Counted from the first letter of the stretch, positions 46,973 to 58,128 are shown. The stretch is DNA of 64,000 bases from Candidatus Peribacteria bacterium (GCA_023898485.1 CP060225.1:620001-684000), one strand, 5' to 3'. The notes: generated from the sequence alone by a model not told the origin. Numbers and translations: made by a program.

Positions 46973-47644
46973 ATGTGACATACCAATCTTACTACTAAAA
47001 AACATCGCTTTAGCGAAAATAGCGTATTTCTTCGTTTTTTTGAGGAAGGGGAAGAGCGTTTTGATACGCAGCAGCTGGCAGGACAGTGGCCAACTATTTT
47101 TGGTAATCAAAACTCACTCGTACTTGAGTTAGCTGCTGGTAGAGCAGAATATAGTAGAGGTCTTGCAAAAACCTTTCCTGACAAAAACTTCGTCGCAGTA
47201 GATATCAAGGGTCACAGGCTTCGATATGGTGTCCGTGATGCTATCGAAAACAAGCTTCAGAATATTTGATTTCTCCGCACCATTATCCATCATCTGGATC
47301 ATTATTTTGCAGAAAATGAAGTAGAGGAGATACGAATCGTCCATCCAGACCCTCGTCCCAAAGGCCGCGACGAACGTAGGCGTCTGACTCATGGTCGTTT
47401 TTTGGCGATGTATGAACGTGTATTGAAGCCTGGATGATTACTGCGTCTGAAAACTGATGATGTAGATCTTTTTGACTATTCGTTAGGATCACTAGCCGAA
47501 CACGGATGGACCATTATTGATCAGACGAGAGATCTCTATCAGTCACCATTACTTGCTGACCATCATGGGATACGCACACATTATGAGCAGCGCTTCGTGG
47601 AGCAGGGAAGAACCATCCACTATCTCGTAGCAAAGAAATTGTAG
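46973..47644 (+). CDS. trmB: tRNA (guanine-N7-)-methyltransferase
   Basis: 223 aa, reading ATG TGA (Met-Gly). SAM-binding part SLVLELAAGRAEYSRGLA and FVAVDIKGHRLRYGVRDA, then EIRIVHPDPRPKGRDERRRLTHGRFLAMYERVLKPGG, equivalent to the family's FPDPWPK...H.KRR motif. It methylates G46 of tRNA. TATAAC is 5 nt before the ATG. Confidence 0.9.
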
Positions 47645-47686
47645 TCTGACCTTGTTTTTATTGGAAGGATCATTAGACTACGAACA

Positions 47687-47711
47687 CATCAGCAACAACT
47701 GATGATTTTTT
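47687..47711 (+). terminator. Terminator after trmB
   Basis: CATCAG/CTGATG stem with CAACAA loop, then TTTTTT; it directly precedes the promoter of trhO. Confidence 0.7.
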
Positions 47712-47730
47712 ACGCCTTATAACAGTAAGG

Positions 47731-48855
47731 ATGCATTACAAAAGCGATTACCATCTTTTGACATTGTACAAATTTGTCGATGTGGCGGATCCGCATGCTG
47801 AAGTAGCAGAACATACTGCGTTTTGTCAGGACATTGGACTCAAATGAAGAGTGTACATTGGTCCTGAAGGGATCAGCTCAACCGTCAGTGGGACAACATG
47901 GCAGTGCTGGGCATATCAGCAATATCTGAGTCAGACACGTTATTTTGCGGATATACCTGATATTGACATTAAGGCGACATCGGAGTCGGGGCACTGTTTT
48001 GACAAGATGATCATCAAGTACCGTGACGAAATCGTCGCACTCGGCGTCCAAGTCACCGAAGCCCAAGTCAAAGCTGCCAAGCAAGAAGTGACCCCCGAAG
48101 AACTCAGGCGCATCATCGATGACGAAGACCCCAACTATGCGATCTTGGATATGAGAAACGACTACGAATTCAAACTCGGCCATTTCAAGGGAGCAGAGCC
48201 TGCGTTTACCGAGAACTTCCGTGAAGTACCTAGTATCGTCGACTACTACAAAGAGAAATACAAAGATAAGAAGGTCATCATGTACTGTACGGGCGGCATC
48301 CGTTGTGAAAAACTCAATGCTATCTTGCAAGATGAATGACTGGATAACTTCTATGGACTGGAAGGCGGTGTGATGAAATATGTGAATACCCAAAACGATG
48401 GGAATCGACTAGGAAATCTGTATACATTCGATGGTCGCGTCAGTATGCAAGTGGGCGATGATCGTACTCATACAACGATAGGCGAATGTATCTACACCGG
48501 CGATAAGACCAATAACTGCGAAAACTGTCGCTATAGTGAGTGTAATGCACGTCTGATCTGCGGCCGCAAAGAGTACAAAAGACACATGGGCTTCTGCTCA
48601 TCGGAATGTCGTGATAAGGCACTAGAGGATTTGCTTATCAGAAATGACAACTTCGACCCTATGGACTACAAACTCATCCGTCGTCAGGTCAGAGATGGTC
48701 TTCTGTCTCATATAGATGCTCAGGCTAAGGTGGCGAAACATGTGAGTTATCGACTGGATGGTACAGCATTTACCAATGCAAAATCACTCAAAGAAGATGA
48801 ATGTCTGGATAGGTCTATCATTGGGAATATGAGACACGCAAGTTGTATGGTATAG
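47731..48855 (+). CDS. trhO: tRNA uridine(34) hydroxylase, rhodanese-like (UPF0176)
   Basis: 374 aa. N-terminal acylphosphatase-like part (LTLYKFVDVADPHAEV, GLKGRVYIGPEGISSTVSG), rhodanese domain with active-site loop MYCTGGIRCEKLNA (Cys, then Arg-Cys), GLEGGVMKY, and a C-terminal Cys-rich zinc-like part (CENCRYSECNARLICG...GFCSSEC). Members hydroxylate U34 of tRNA. TATAAC lies 7 nt before ATG, a good leaderless candidate. Confidence 0.93.
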
Positions 48856-48924
48856 AGAATAAATAGGATAAGTAGCGTAAATAAGGGTAGGTAGTTTTTA
48901 ACTTTATTATTATAAGATATTATC

Positions 48925-49479
48925 ATGGTAAAAATCGATACATCAGACGTCAAAAGAGGTACTATCCTCGAGATGGATGGCGGACTCTATAGGGTCGTGG
49001 ATATCTCTCATACGCACATGGGGCGTCAGGGTGCCACGTATGGTTTTAAGGTAAAAGAAGTAACCACCGGTAAAACTAAAGTCAACACATACAATGCAGG
49101 TACGGTACTTGAACAAGCAGATGTGAGTACGATGAATGCACTCTATCTCTACCACACAGGTGATGCATACTCGTTTATGGTCGGTGACACGGGCGAGATG
49201 TTTGAGGTCCAAGAAGATATCATCGACGATATGTCTGGCTACCTCAAGGATAATATGGATGTCTTCCTCATGATGTATAAGGGTCAAGTGATTAATGTCA
49301 TCCTCCCGACTACCGTTGAGTACGTCATTACAAACACTGTCCCTGGACTCAAGGGAGACAGATCCAATGCGGGCAAAAAGCCTGCAACCATCGAAACAGG
49401 GATAGAAATTCAAGTACCACTTCATAAGAATGAAGGCGATACAATTACTGTTAATACGCTAACGGGTGATGTGAATTAG
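48925..49479 (+). CDS. efp: Elongation factor P
   Basis: 184 aa, all three beta-barrel domains. The domain I tip reads HTHMGRQGATYGF, with Arg at the place that carries the modified residue; an Arg tip would match the EarP type, but I see no modification enzyme here. The end has GDTITVNTLTGD. EF-P helps ribosomes through poly-proline. No UGA is used. TATAAG lies 8 nt before ATG. Confidence 0.95.
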   Translation: MVKIDTSDVKRGTILEMDGGLYRVVDISHTHMGRQGATYGFKVKEVTTGKTKVNTYNAGTVLEQADVSTMNALYLYHTGDAYSFMVGDTGEMFEVQEDIIDDMSGYLKDNMDVFLMMYKGQVINVILPTTVEYVITNTVPGLKGDRSNAGKKPATIETGIEIQVPLHKNEGDTITVNTLTGDVN

Positions 49480-49643
49480 ATCCTATGTCTTACAGGTATA
49501 TGCATATTATATATTATAACAATATATTACTTATATTCTCTACTATTTGTCTAGTAATAAATCAACTCTCATATCTTGACTCAGGTAGCTGAGCCATTAT
49601 CATTGAGGATGTTATAGTATTTTAACTATTCTTTATGTATCAC

Positions 49644-50108
49644 ATGAGAAATGTCAAAAAAGCATTTACCTTGATAGAAATGCTTATCGTAATTGTTATT
49701 ATCGGTATTCTTGCTACTGCACTTATTCCAAGGCTTATTGGTATCCAGGCGAGGGCAAGAGATACGGCAAGAGATGCTGGTATGAGAACTATCGTACAGG
49801 CGCTGGAACTCTATGCGGTAGATAATCTAAGCAAATATCCGAGCGCGGTTGGTAGTGTTGATGATATTAGTACTCAGATTGATGAATATGTGGATGTGAT
49901 ACCTACAGATGTGGATAATGGTCTCGTAGCACAAGATGACGATTCGTGTAGTGAACATGAGGGTGATTATTATGCATATATCGGTACTAATACGGGGCAT
50001 GTAGTTACTGCCGATATTGAGTCTAATAAAGGCAATACTGATGCATGCAATGGAAGCGCTCCTGCTAATGAATGAAATGGAAAATTCAAAGCATTGATAA
50101 AGAGATAG
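49644..50108 (+). CDS. Type IV pilin-like protein
   Basis: 154 aa from ATG 49644 (an in-frame ATG at 49635 adds three residues). Class III signal: VKKAFTLIEMLIVIVIIGILATALIPRL, with cleavage expected before FTLIE (Ala instead of Gly at -1), then the long N-terminal helix. The C-terminal part is short and acidic with two cysteines (DDDSCSEHEG ... TDACNG), which could form the D-loop disulfide. Likely processed by the PilD at 35882. One UGA near the end. Confidence 0.9.
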
Positions 50109-50136
50109 TTCTGATCAATCAGTATAATATAATACA

Positions 50137-51261
50137 TTAATCTCTTCGGGTCTGTGAGGATTTGAGGAGATTTTTGGTTTGTTGTTGTATATGGTTTCTA
50201 TCTCGTTCTTTCTCTTTGAATTTCTGAAAATCTTCGTACAGACCTCCGAGACTCCTGTCCTCGACAAGGATGCCCGACTCCACATCCACGAGTTCAGGCG
50301 TAGCACCATCAGCATACCCGAAAACAGGCACACCACACAGTAGCGCTTCTGCCGTCGAGATTCAGAATGATTCTTTGGTAATATTGAGCAATCAGTGAGA
50401 CTTACGCACAATATCTACCATATCAGGAGGATTTCGCCCGACGAACAGACAAGTCGGACCAGCTATTTTTTTCAAATACTGTTCATCAGGACCAGAACCA
50501 ATGAGTACCAGATGATCACCCGTTGCATTGACGAGCTGGATCAGTTTGTCTACTTCTTTCACAAACTTTACTAGTCTTCATACATAGACGAAATAGTTGT
50601 CTGGCTGGAGAATGGGTGCCTGCTCGCCGAAAGTGCGATTGATCGGAGGATACTGGACACGATCGACAGACATATGGTAGATGTGTTTAGCTTGGATAGC
50701 AGTATAGTTGCTATTGGCGATGATGGTATCATATGCTCTCTCTTTCGTATCCCACTTTCTGAGCTTCTCTGCTATCGAGCGGAAGATGCGACCTTTGATC
50801 CCAGTAATTTTCTCACTATACTCATCCCGATGTGTGTGGATATATTGCATAGGGCTGTGGAGGTAGAGGGTAGTTGCCAGTTGCCAGTTGCCAGTTGCTG
50901 GCACAATATTTTTCGCCACCGCAAAAGAAGAAACCACTAGTGTATCAGGTTTACTCCTCACTATCTTGCGTCTCAGTCTCGCGATGAGCTGTGGATAGAA
51001 AAACATCAGATTGCGATAATCAAAGAGTCGGGAGAAGAGCGGTACACGATACTTTTGGAAGAAGAAAAATACAGACTGTATTCGACGCGGAAGAGCACAA
51101 ATGACAGGTATGTATTCCCCGTCAACTTCTCGTATATCAGTCTCCGAAAAGAGTGTAAAAATCTTGGTATCACTGTCATGACCGTATTCGTAGATTAATT
51201 CAGTCAAGACCTGGGCAGCACCTCAGGGTAACAACCAACAATGAACATAATATACAGACAT
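50137..51261 (-). CDS. Glycosyltransferase family 4 (GT-B)
   Basis: 374 aa. N-terminal MSVYYVHCWLLPGGAAQVLTELI (GGA loop with UGA-Gly), LYLHSPMQYIHTHRDEY in the acceptor domain, IIANSNYTA, NYFVYVGRLVKFVKEVDKL, and the donor-binding motif ITKESFGISTAEALLCGVPV (E-x7-E type; the conserved Gly is UGA). It transfers a sugar to a surface polymer or lipid. A TTGCCAGTTGCCAG microrepeat (50876-50902) is translated as an extra ATGNWQLAT loop. Confidence 0.9.
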
Positions 51262-51324
51262 AATATACTCATAGAAATCAAAAGATATATCTTATTTTCT
51301 TTGTCATTCATATTTTATGCTTCA

Positions 51325-51771
51325 CTATGGGTGATCTATTGCTCGCATCATAATTGCTGCTGCCTGACCAACATTAAGTGATTCTTTGGTACCGAGCATA
51401 GGAATATGGATGATATGATCTACCTGGCCTATGGTAACTTGATCTACTCCAGTAATTTCATTGCCCATGATGACGGCGATCTTTTCTGAGGGTGGAGTAT
51501 ATGATCCCAATGCGACGGCATCTGGGGTTTTTTCACTTGCGATGATGGTGTATCATTGCTCACGCAAGAAATCTATCGTCGCCTGGATATCATGAAAATG
51601 ATGTGCATCAATCGTCTGCTCAGCTCCCAGTGCAGTTTTTGCTACTTTTGGGTGGGTCAATGGCGCAGAATATCATGAAATAATCACTCCTCGACCCAGT
51701 CCGTCTGCTGTACGGACGATATTGCCCACATTGTAAGCAGAGCGGATGTTTTCACAGACTATATAGTTCAT
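51325..51771 (-). CDS. SpoU/TrmH-type RNA 2'-O-methyltransferase
   Basis: 148 aa. SPOUT knot motifs: MNYIVCENIRSAYNVGNIVRTAD (motif 1, N...R), IAVIMGNEITGVDQ (motif 2) and HIPMLGTKESLNVGQAAAIM (motif 3). It lacks an N-terminal RNA-binding domain, like TrmL. Overlaps the upstream DUF368 gene by 13 bp. Confidence 0.9.
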
Positions 51772-52640
51772 TCGAGAGACTTATCTTGATAACGAGACAA
51801 ATGACTGCGGGCGTAATTGATGCCAATGATAGCAGCTATACCGATGAGAAAGGCGACCGCTCGGATTCACCAGTCGCTCATATGAATCACTGCTTCTGTC
51901 GCATTTCGTGGGAATAGGAGCGGAAGAGACCCGATCATCAGACCAAGAAGCACTCCGACCGTCACATCATGATAACGCGTAAATGCTCGTCTCACTACAC
52001 GAACGAAGGTCAACAAACCAAGTGCTGCACCTCCTGCAAAAAGGAGGATATACGCTATATTTCTTTCGTGGACCGCATTGATGGTGACCTCATACATCCC
52101 CATGAGAAGGAGGAGAAATGATCATGAAATCCCAGGGAGAATCATTGCACAGATCGCTATCGCTGCTGCACCCATGATCATCCACCATGAAGGATCGGCA
52201 ACATTGCCAGGAGAAAGTTGCGTAATCAATAATCCACCAGCCAGACCAATCACGACTGCGAGAATAATCGCCCACGATCGTCTGGTGATGTTTTTGGCAA
52301 TCATCGCTGCTGATGCTATGATAAGACCGATGAAAAAACTATAGACCACGGCAGGATGATATGCGAGAGCTCGCGACATCACTGACGAGAGGAGGACAAT
52401 ACTAATACCGATACCCACCAGCAATGTAACCAAAAATGCTCCATCTATATAACGCCAAAAAGTACCAAGGCGCCCACGAATCAACAGATGCAACGCATGT
52501 GAATCAAACGATGCGATCGCATCGATCAGACGCTGATAAAGACCAGAAATAAATGCAATAGTACCACCAGACACACCAGGAACGATATCGGAAGCACCCA
52601 TTACTAGACCAGTAATAAAAGTATAGAATAACTGTTTCAT
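51759..52640 (-). CDS. DUF368 membrane protein (PopT/DedA-unrelated lipid-transport family)
   Basis: 293 aa, about eight membrane helices. MGASDIVPGVSGGTIAFISGLYQRLI and the second repeat ICAMILPGISGSFLLLLMGMYE are the two PGxSG signatures of DUF368. Members have been linked to recycling of undecaprenyl phosphate; I do not know if this holds here. The second signature contains a UGA-Gly. Start ATG 52640. Confidence 0.9.
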
Positions 52641-52743
52641 TGAGCAGCATAGGAAAACTAAATAATTGGTTTATTATATACATATATGTACTTGTATTAC
52701 AACTTGCAATACAACAAACTTTCTCCTATACATCTTTTTTATT

Positions 52744-53259
52744 ATGTCTTCATCATCTATGAAAGTTATATCATGCTGATGTGGTAAACAGCGTATCTGA
52801 GATGGACAACATACTACATCTCGCATATATCACGGAGTATGGCGATGAGCACTGACCCTCGTTAGCGTGGTGCTCGGTATCCTGATGCTCAAAGCAGGCA
52901 TACCCAAACTCCTCCATGCACATGAAGTAGTCTGATTTCTTGGCGGTGCTGCTCATACCATGTGACTGACTTTCTTTCCTATCAATGTTTGGGGACGAAT
53001 AGCCATCATTGGTGAGATAGTAGGCGGCATATTGCTTATCTTCTGATGATCATATGGGAAAAGATTGGGTGCGCTGATTACATTGATTATTATGATAGTG
53101 GCTGTCTGGGGAGCGAAAGGTGGGGATGTGCGGTGAGAGGCACTCATAGCGACTCTCTATGGTATTGCCAGCCTACTTATCATGATCTGTGGTGGGTGAT
53201 TTTCTGTGAGTCGCTTTCTTCGTGATACCATCAGAACCTTTTTCTACAAAAAATATTAG
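52744..53259 (+). CDS. DoxX-like small membrane protein
   Basis: 171 aa; nine UGA codons hide it from the standard code. After a polar N-terminus with three cysteines (SCGCGKQRIGDG) come four membrane segments: GVWRGALTLVSVVLGILML, EVVGFLGGAAHTMGLTF, RIAIIGEIVGGILLIFGG and ALITLIIMIVAVWGAK, then ATLYGIASLLIMICGGG. The order with AGIPKL and GEIVGGILL fits DoxX/SURF4-type proteins. Function unknown. Confidence 0.8.
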
Positions 53260-53322
53260 ACAGACATAGTATCTAGTATTACCAGAGATCAATACCACCT
53301 CCGCATTATAAATAGCAATACT

Positions 53323-54447
53323 CTACGCATACAATATCTGGTAGATCGTACTTTTCAGGTTATCTATTCCTTCTTTTTGTAGTGCAGAAAGAGCGACAAT
53401 GCTGCGGTCACTATATGTATGTAGCAACTTTTTCAGTACTTCTGGATCAGTACGGTCAACCTGATTAAAAATATAAAGACGACGCTGGGTAGCACCAATA
53501 TTGTCCAGGATATCATCCACGATCTGGATCTTATCATAGACTTGTGGATCAGAAGAGTCGATCACATGCAGCAAGAGATCTGATTCTACACTATCTTCTA
53601 ACGTGCTACGAAACGCTTGGATCAGCTGCGGTGGAAGATCGCGGATAAATCCAATGGTGTCTGATACGAGGAATTCGTATGGTTTGCCATAGTGCTCTGG
53701 TGGGTATCGAAAAAATGATCCGACTTGCGTCCCGAGAGTAGCGAAGAGTTTGTCTTCTGCATATGCTTCCTTATTGGTTAATGCATGAAGGAGCGTAGAT
53801 TTGCCTGCATTGGTATAGCCGACCAAACCAATAGTTGGCAGTCCTTTACGCTTGCGGCTGTCTCTGTGAAGTTTGCGCATCTGTTCGTATTCTTTCAACT
53901 GTGACTCAAGAGATTCGCGACGTTGTTGGAGATGACGGCGCATGATTTCTGTATTGGTTTCTCCGAGTCCACGCATTGCACCCGATCCTCCTCCACCCTG
54001 ACGTGAGAGCTCCATACCCATACCCACAATACGTGGTCCCATATGTTTGATGGCTGCGAGTTCAATCTGCATTTTGGCTTCAGTACTCTGTGCATGTTGA
54101 TCGAATATTTTGAGTATTAAATCTACTCTGTCCCAACACTGCGCGCCAATATCATGAAGTTCTTCATTGATAGTATAGGTTTGTTTAGGTTTCATCACAT
54201 TACCTACAATCAATACATTTGCATCAAGTATTTGCATTGCTTCCTTGATTTCTTGGATCTTGCCCGAACCTAAATAAGTGCGATAATCAGGTCTGGTGCG
54301 TTTTTGAATAGTGTCAACAATCACTACCCCTCCCAATGTCTCTACTAAAGAAATGAGTTCAGACATTCTTACGTCCAATTGTTCTTTGGGCGTTCCTTGA
54401 GGCACAACATCCGCTACAATGACTCTTAATTCACCTGATGGTAACAT
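53323..54447 (-). CDS. hflX: Ribosome-associated GTPase HflX
   Basis: 374 aa, a short form. N-terminal nucleotide-binding domain (YRTYLGSGKIQEI, GPRIVGMGMELSRQGGGGSG and the MRGLGETNTE linker), long helix, then the G domain: P-loop LVGYTNAGKST, switch LFATLGTQ, DTIGFIRDLP (G3), NQVD (G4), ALQKEG (G5). HflX splits stalled ribosomes. No UGA despite many glycines. TATAAT lies 9 nt before ATG. Confidence 0.95.
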   Translation of the reverse strand: MLPSGELRVIVADVVPQGTPKEQLDVRMSELISLVETLGGVVIVDTIQKRTRPDYRTYLGSGKIQEIKEAMQILDANVLIVGNVMKPKQTYTINEELHDIGAQCWDRVDLILKIFDQHAQSTEAKMQIELAAIKHMGPRIVGMGMELSRQGGGGSGAMRGLGETNTEIMRRHLQQRRESLESQLKEYEQMRKLHRDSRKRKGLPTIGLVGYTNAGKSTLLHALTNKEAYAEDKLFATLGTQVGSFFRYPPEHYGKPYEFLVSDTIGFIRDLPPQLIQAFRSTLEDSVESDLLLHVIDSSDPQVYDKIQIVDDILDNIGATQRRLYIFNQVDRTDPEVLKKLLHTYSDRSIVALSALQKEGIDNLKSTIYQILYA

Positions 54448-54583
54448 ATTTTTACTATTATAGACAAAAGTTTCTTCATTCTATTGTTTTATTTAATGTA
54501 TGCAATGTATAGTTTCTCTTGCAATTCTCTTGTGACTCTCTATATAAGCGTTCGTACATTTTATTTCGTACATAATTTGATTA

Positions 54584-54826
54584 ATGAAAAACATTTCTCT
54601 TATCGCTCTTTTAGCTGTTGCTACTATGACTTTGGTTGCGTGTGGCACTAAAACTATTGAAGATGACTCTGTAGTTGCTACTGGTACTACTGGTGTTGTT
54701 GTAGAAGAAGTTGAAGTTGCGGTTATGACTGGTGATGAAGATATGATGGTAGAAGAAGTTGCGGTTATGACTGGTGATGAAGATATGATGGTAGAAGAAG
54801 TTGCGGTTATGACTGGTGATATGTAA
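54584..54826 (+). CDS. Small lipoprotein with acidic tandem repeat
   Basis: 80 aa. Signal peptide MKNISLIALLAVATMTLVAC with lipobox LVAC (Cys 20 lipidated). The mature part is two and a half copies of a 14-residue acidic unit VAVMTGDEDMMVEE (42-bp DNA repeat, nearly exact). CATAAT lies 7 nt before the ATG. Function unknown; possibly metal binding. Confidence 0.85.
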   Translation: MKNISLIALLAVATMTLVACGTKTIEDDSVVATGTTGVVVEEVEVAVMTGDEDMMVEEVAVMTGDEDMMVEEVAVMTGDM

Positions 54827-54856
54827 CAATAGCTCCTTACCAATTATCATATACAT

Positions 54857-54884
54857 AAAAATCTCCCATGAGGAGATTTTTTAG
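54857..54884 (+). terminator. Terminator after the lipoprotein
   Basis: AAATCTCC/GGAGATTT stem with a short loop, T-run; also A-run on the other side, so it could serve pyrH (minus) as well. Confidence 0.85.
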
Positions 54885-54943
54885 CCATATATTAGTTTCT
54901 TTTTGTTTCTTCTTATAGAACATGACTCTGTGTACATAGTACA

Positions 54944-55639
54944 CTAATGGGTTATCTCTACTACTGTCCCACCCAGTTCGTTCGTACCGATCAGATCTAT
55001 CTTATTGATATTGCAAACAATAAGAGAGAGTTTATTCGTCTTGGCCATGGCGATAGCTGCCTGATCCATGATTTTGAGATTGAGTTCCATAGCTTTAGTT
55101 GCGGTGATTGTATCATATTTTTTGGCAGCAGGATTGGTCTCTGGATCACTGTCATAGATGCCATCTACTCTCGTGCATTTGATCATTTGAGCACAGTCGA
55201 ACTCGAGCGCTCTCGTCACTCCGCCCAGATCTGTCGTAGCAAAGGGATTGCCCGTACCGCCCGTACAGATACAGATAAATCACTCTTCGAGCGCTGCGAC
55301 GACTTCGGCTTTGTTGACCGTGCGCATAAATCTGGGCATCTCGATCGCTGAGTAGACTCTCGTTTTGGCTCATTCTTGGCGGAGGATTTCATTGAGTACG
55401 AGACCATTTACCATGGTAGCGAGCATACCTGCGTAGTGTCCTGTCGCTTCATCGATACCCTGTCACTCATTCTCTCCACGAAAGATATTGCCCGCTCCGA
55501 CCACGATAGCGATCTGATAGTTCCTCTGCTGTAGATCAAGAATCTGGCGAGCCAGACTCCTCACATAGTCATTATCGATACCGTAGTCATGTTGCCCTTT
55601 GAGCGACTGACCAGAGATTTTGAGGAGGATGCGAGACAT
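54944..55639 (-). CDS. pyrH: UMP kinase
   Basis: 231 aa. MSRILLKISGQSLKG (UGA-Gly in the first loop), IAIVVGAGNIFRG, GHYAGMLATMVNGLVLNEIL, FICICTGGTGNPFATTDL and CTRVDGIYDSDPETNPAAKKY are the standard motifs of the amino-acid-kinase fold UMP kinase. It makes UDP for pyrimidine synthesis. Confidence 0.94.
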
Positions 55640-55667
55640 GAGAGAATCTATTACTTATAATAAAAGT

Positions 55668-56219
55668 CTATTCACTATTATCATTCTTATGTTGTATTAT
55701 GATTCTATCGCCATCTTTTATAGTAACATAATCATCTTTAAAATTTATGGTTTTTCACGATCGGAATTTTTGCTTACACAGTTCGATCAATTCCTTAATG
55801 GTGTCTGCTTTCTCTAGTTCTCCATTTTCATTATACCGATTTGATGCATAAGAAAAAGATAGTAAGCTATTCCCATAAGCATTTCTTCTTATGTCCAAAT
55901 ACATTACATCAAATAATAACTGCAATCCTTCTAGGTCATCTTCTGGCCAGTTCTCAAAAACTAATTCTATGATTCATTTACCTACTTCTCTCCTCCATAT
56001 AATATCTGCATCTTCTTCCAAAGAAGATACGTTCTGGTCTCACAAAATATTTATAATGTCAATTCTTTTATCATCCTTATATTGCTTCCTGATCTTTGGA
56101 TATATGTTTTTATTGAATGTATTTAATATATCCTTTGCCTCTAGTCATACACTCTTTTCAATACCTTTATCAACATTTAGGGATGGGTTTTCGGTGCTCA
56201 TGTCGACCATACTCTTCAT
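55668..56219 (-). CDS. Unknown 183-aa soluble protein
   Basis: ATG 56219 to TAG 55668 with four UGA read as Gly. Helical and acidic (KDILNTFNKNIYPKIRKQY; EEDADIIWRREVGKGIIEL), ending in DDYVTIKDGDRIIIQHKNDN. No family recognised. It sits between thrS (13 bp before it) and pyrH (28 bp after it) on the same strand, so it probably belongs to that transcript. The start may be an internal Met (56207 or 56201). Confidence 0.7.
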
Positions 56220-56232
56220 ATAAATAAAAGAA

Positions 56233-58128
56233 TTACAAACTCCTCTCACGATACTCCCTTACAATACGCTCGACAAACTCACCGACAGGGATTTCGGTCT
56301 GAGACTTATCTTGGAATGATCTGACATTGACCGAATGATTATCCATTTCTTGTTGACCGACTACCAATAAATAGGGGATTTTCATCATTTCGCCATTTCT
56401 GATCTTCTTGGCAAATGAGTCGCCACTGTGGTCGATTTCTGCTCTGATACCTTGCACTTTGAGCTGTTTCAGTATATCATCTGCATAATCATTGAAGGTA
56501 TCGGCGACAGTGATGATCTTCGCCTGGACCGGAGCGAGCCAGACAGGAAATGCTCCTGCAAAGTGTTCGATGAGGAAACCTATAAATCTCTCATGGGTGC
56601 TGAGTGGCGCTCTGTGGATACAGATGGGCGTCTTTTCTTGTCCATCGGTGTCTATGTAGGTGAGGTCAAATCTTGCTGGTACTGCGAAATCCAACTGATT
56701 GGTCGCGAGGGTAAACTCTCTACCGATAGCAGACCAGATTTGGACGTCGATCTTGGGGCCATAAAACGCTGCTTCGTCTTCTGCTTCCACGAAAGGTACG
56801 CCTGACTTCTCCAATGCGCGTCTGACTTGGTCTTCCGTCTTGATCCAGAGTGCTTCGTTGTCGACGTATTTTTTGCCTAGTCATTCTTTGCTATGTTTGG
56901 AGAGTCTCATCTGGTATTTTTCTATACCAAACAGTTGGAAATAATAGAGATACATTTCGATCACTTTGACAAACTCATCTTCAAACTGGTCTTCGGTACA
57001 GTAGATGTGAGCATCGTTCATACACAGTGATCTCACACGCATCAGCCCAAAGAGCGCTCCTGAGTCTTCATATCTATAGCAATGGCCATACTCTGCCAGT
57101 CTGAGCGGCAGGTCTCTGTAGCTTTTGGGTGTGGCTGCATAGACTTTGTGGTGATGGGGGCAGTTCATGGGTTTGAGATAATATTTCTCATTATCTAGCT
57201 CCATCGGTGGGAACATATCCTCTTCGTAGTAGGGCAAGTGTCATGATTTGTAGTAGAGTGTGCTCTTGGTGATGTGTGGTGTGCGGACTCTCTTGTAGTC
57301 GTATACTGCTTCGGTCTCTTTGGCGAGTGTTTCCAGTTCTTCAACAAGGATAGCTCCATTGGGCAGCCAGAGCGGTAGACCTGGCCCTATCTCATCATCG
57401 AATGCAAACAATTCGAGCTGCTTGCCCAGCACTCTATGATCTCTTTTTTTGGCTTCTTCGAGCATGGTTTCGTATACTTTCAAATTCTCCTTAGAATCAA
57501 AAGCTAATCCATAGATACGCGTCATCTGAGGATTATTCTCATCAGCTTGTCGGTAGGCACCTGCGACCTTATCGAGTGTCATGCCATCAGCGGGCAAATC
57601 CTCCTTGGTCAGATCGACATGAGGTCCAGCACAGAGATCAAGAAAAAGGACTGCCTGACTCTCATCAATCGTTCCGTTGTCGACGAAGAACTGCGTAACT
57701 TTCTCATACATCGCCTGATATCCCTCCTGGACTCCTCTGAGATTGTCTAGGACTGCACGTGGTGCTACATTGAGATAATATGTCACTTCTGTGTCACCTC
57801 TCGCGGCGAACTTCTCCAGGAGTTCATTTTTGAACTTTTGGTTTGTCAAATCATTGATCGCATACGCATCTGTGATAGGTGAGGTGTACAGGACGAAGGT
57901 CTGTGGCTCCTTTGCAGTCTGTTGCATTTTTTTGGTGAGATCTTTGAGCTCTTTGTCAGAGAAAGTGATCCCATCACCGAAGAGGATATCATAGTAGAAT
58001 CCATGATCTATCCATGGGCCAGTGCCCAACTGCGCAGCAGGATCTACATATCTCTGCACCGTTTGCGCGAGAAGATGCGCTCGGCTATGGCGGATTGTTT
58101 CGATAGGAAAGAATTCTTTTTCGGACAT
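56233..58128 (-). CDS. thrS: Threonyl-tRNA synthetase
   Basis: 631 aa. It begins with the editing domain (IRHSRAHLLAQTV; LDLCAGPHVD, the HxxxH...C...H zinc set), so the N-terminal TGS domain is absent. Class II core: motif 2 YRYEDSGALFGLMRVR, zinc Cys in KPMNCPHHHKVYA, motif 3 PLSTHERFIGFLIEHFAGAFP, and the C-terminal anticodon-binding domain (GIRAEIDHSGDSFAKKIRNGE). Only two UGA codons. I start at ATG 58128 (MSEKEFF). A GTAAAAAGA repeat lies just upstream (58144-58173). Confidence 0.95.

Noticed and set aside
54611..54856. Minus-strand frame opposite the lipoprotein
   Set aside because: Antisense of the 42-bp acidic repeat; the plus-strand frame has a clear signal peptide and lipobox.
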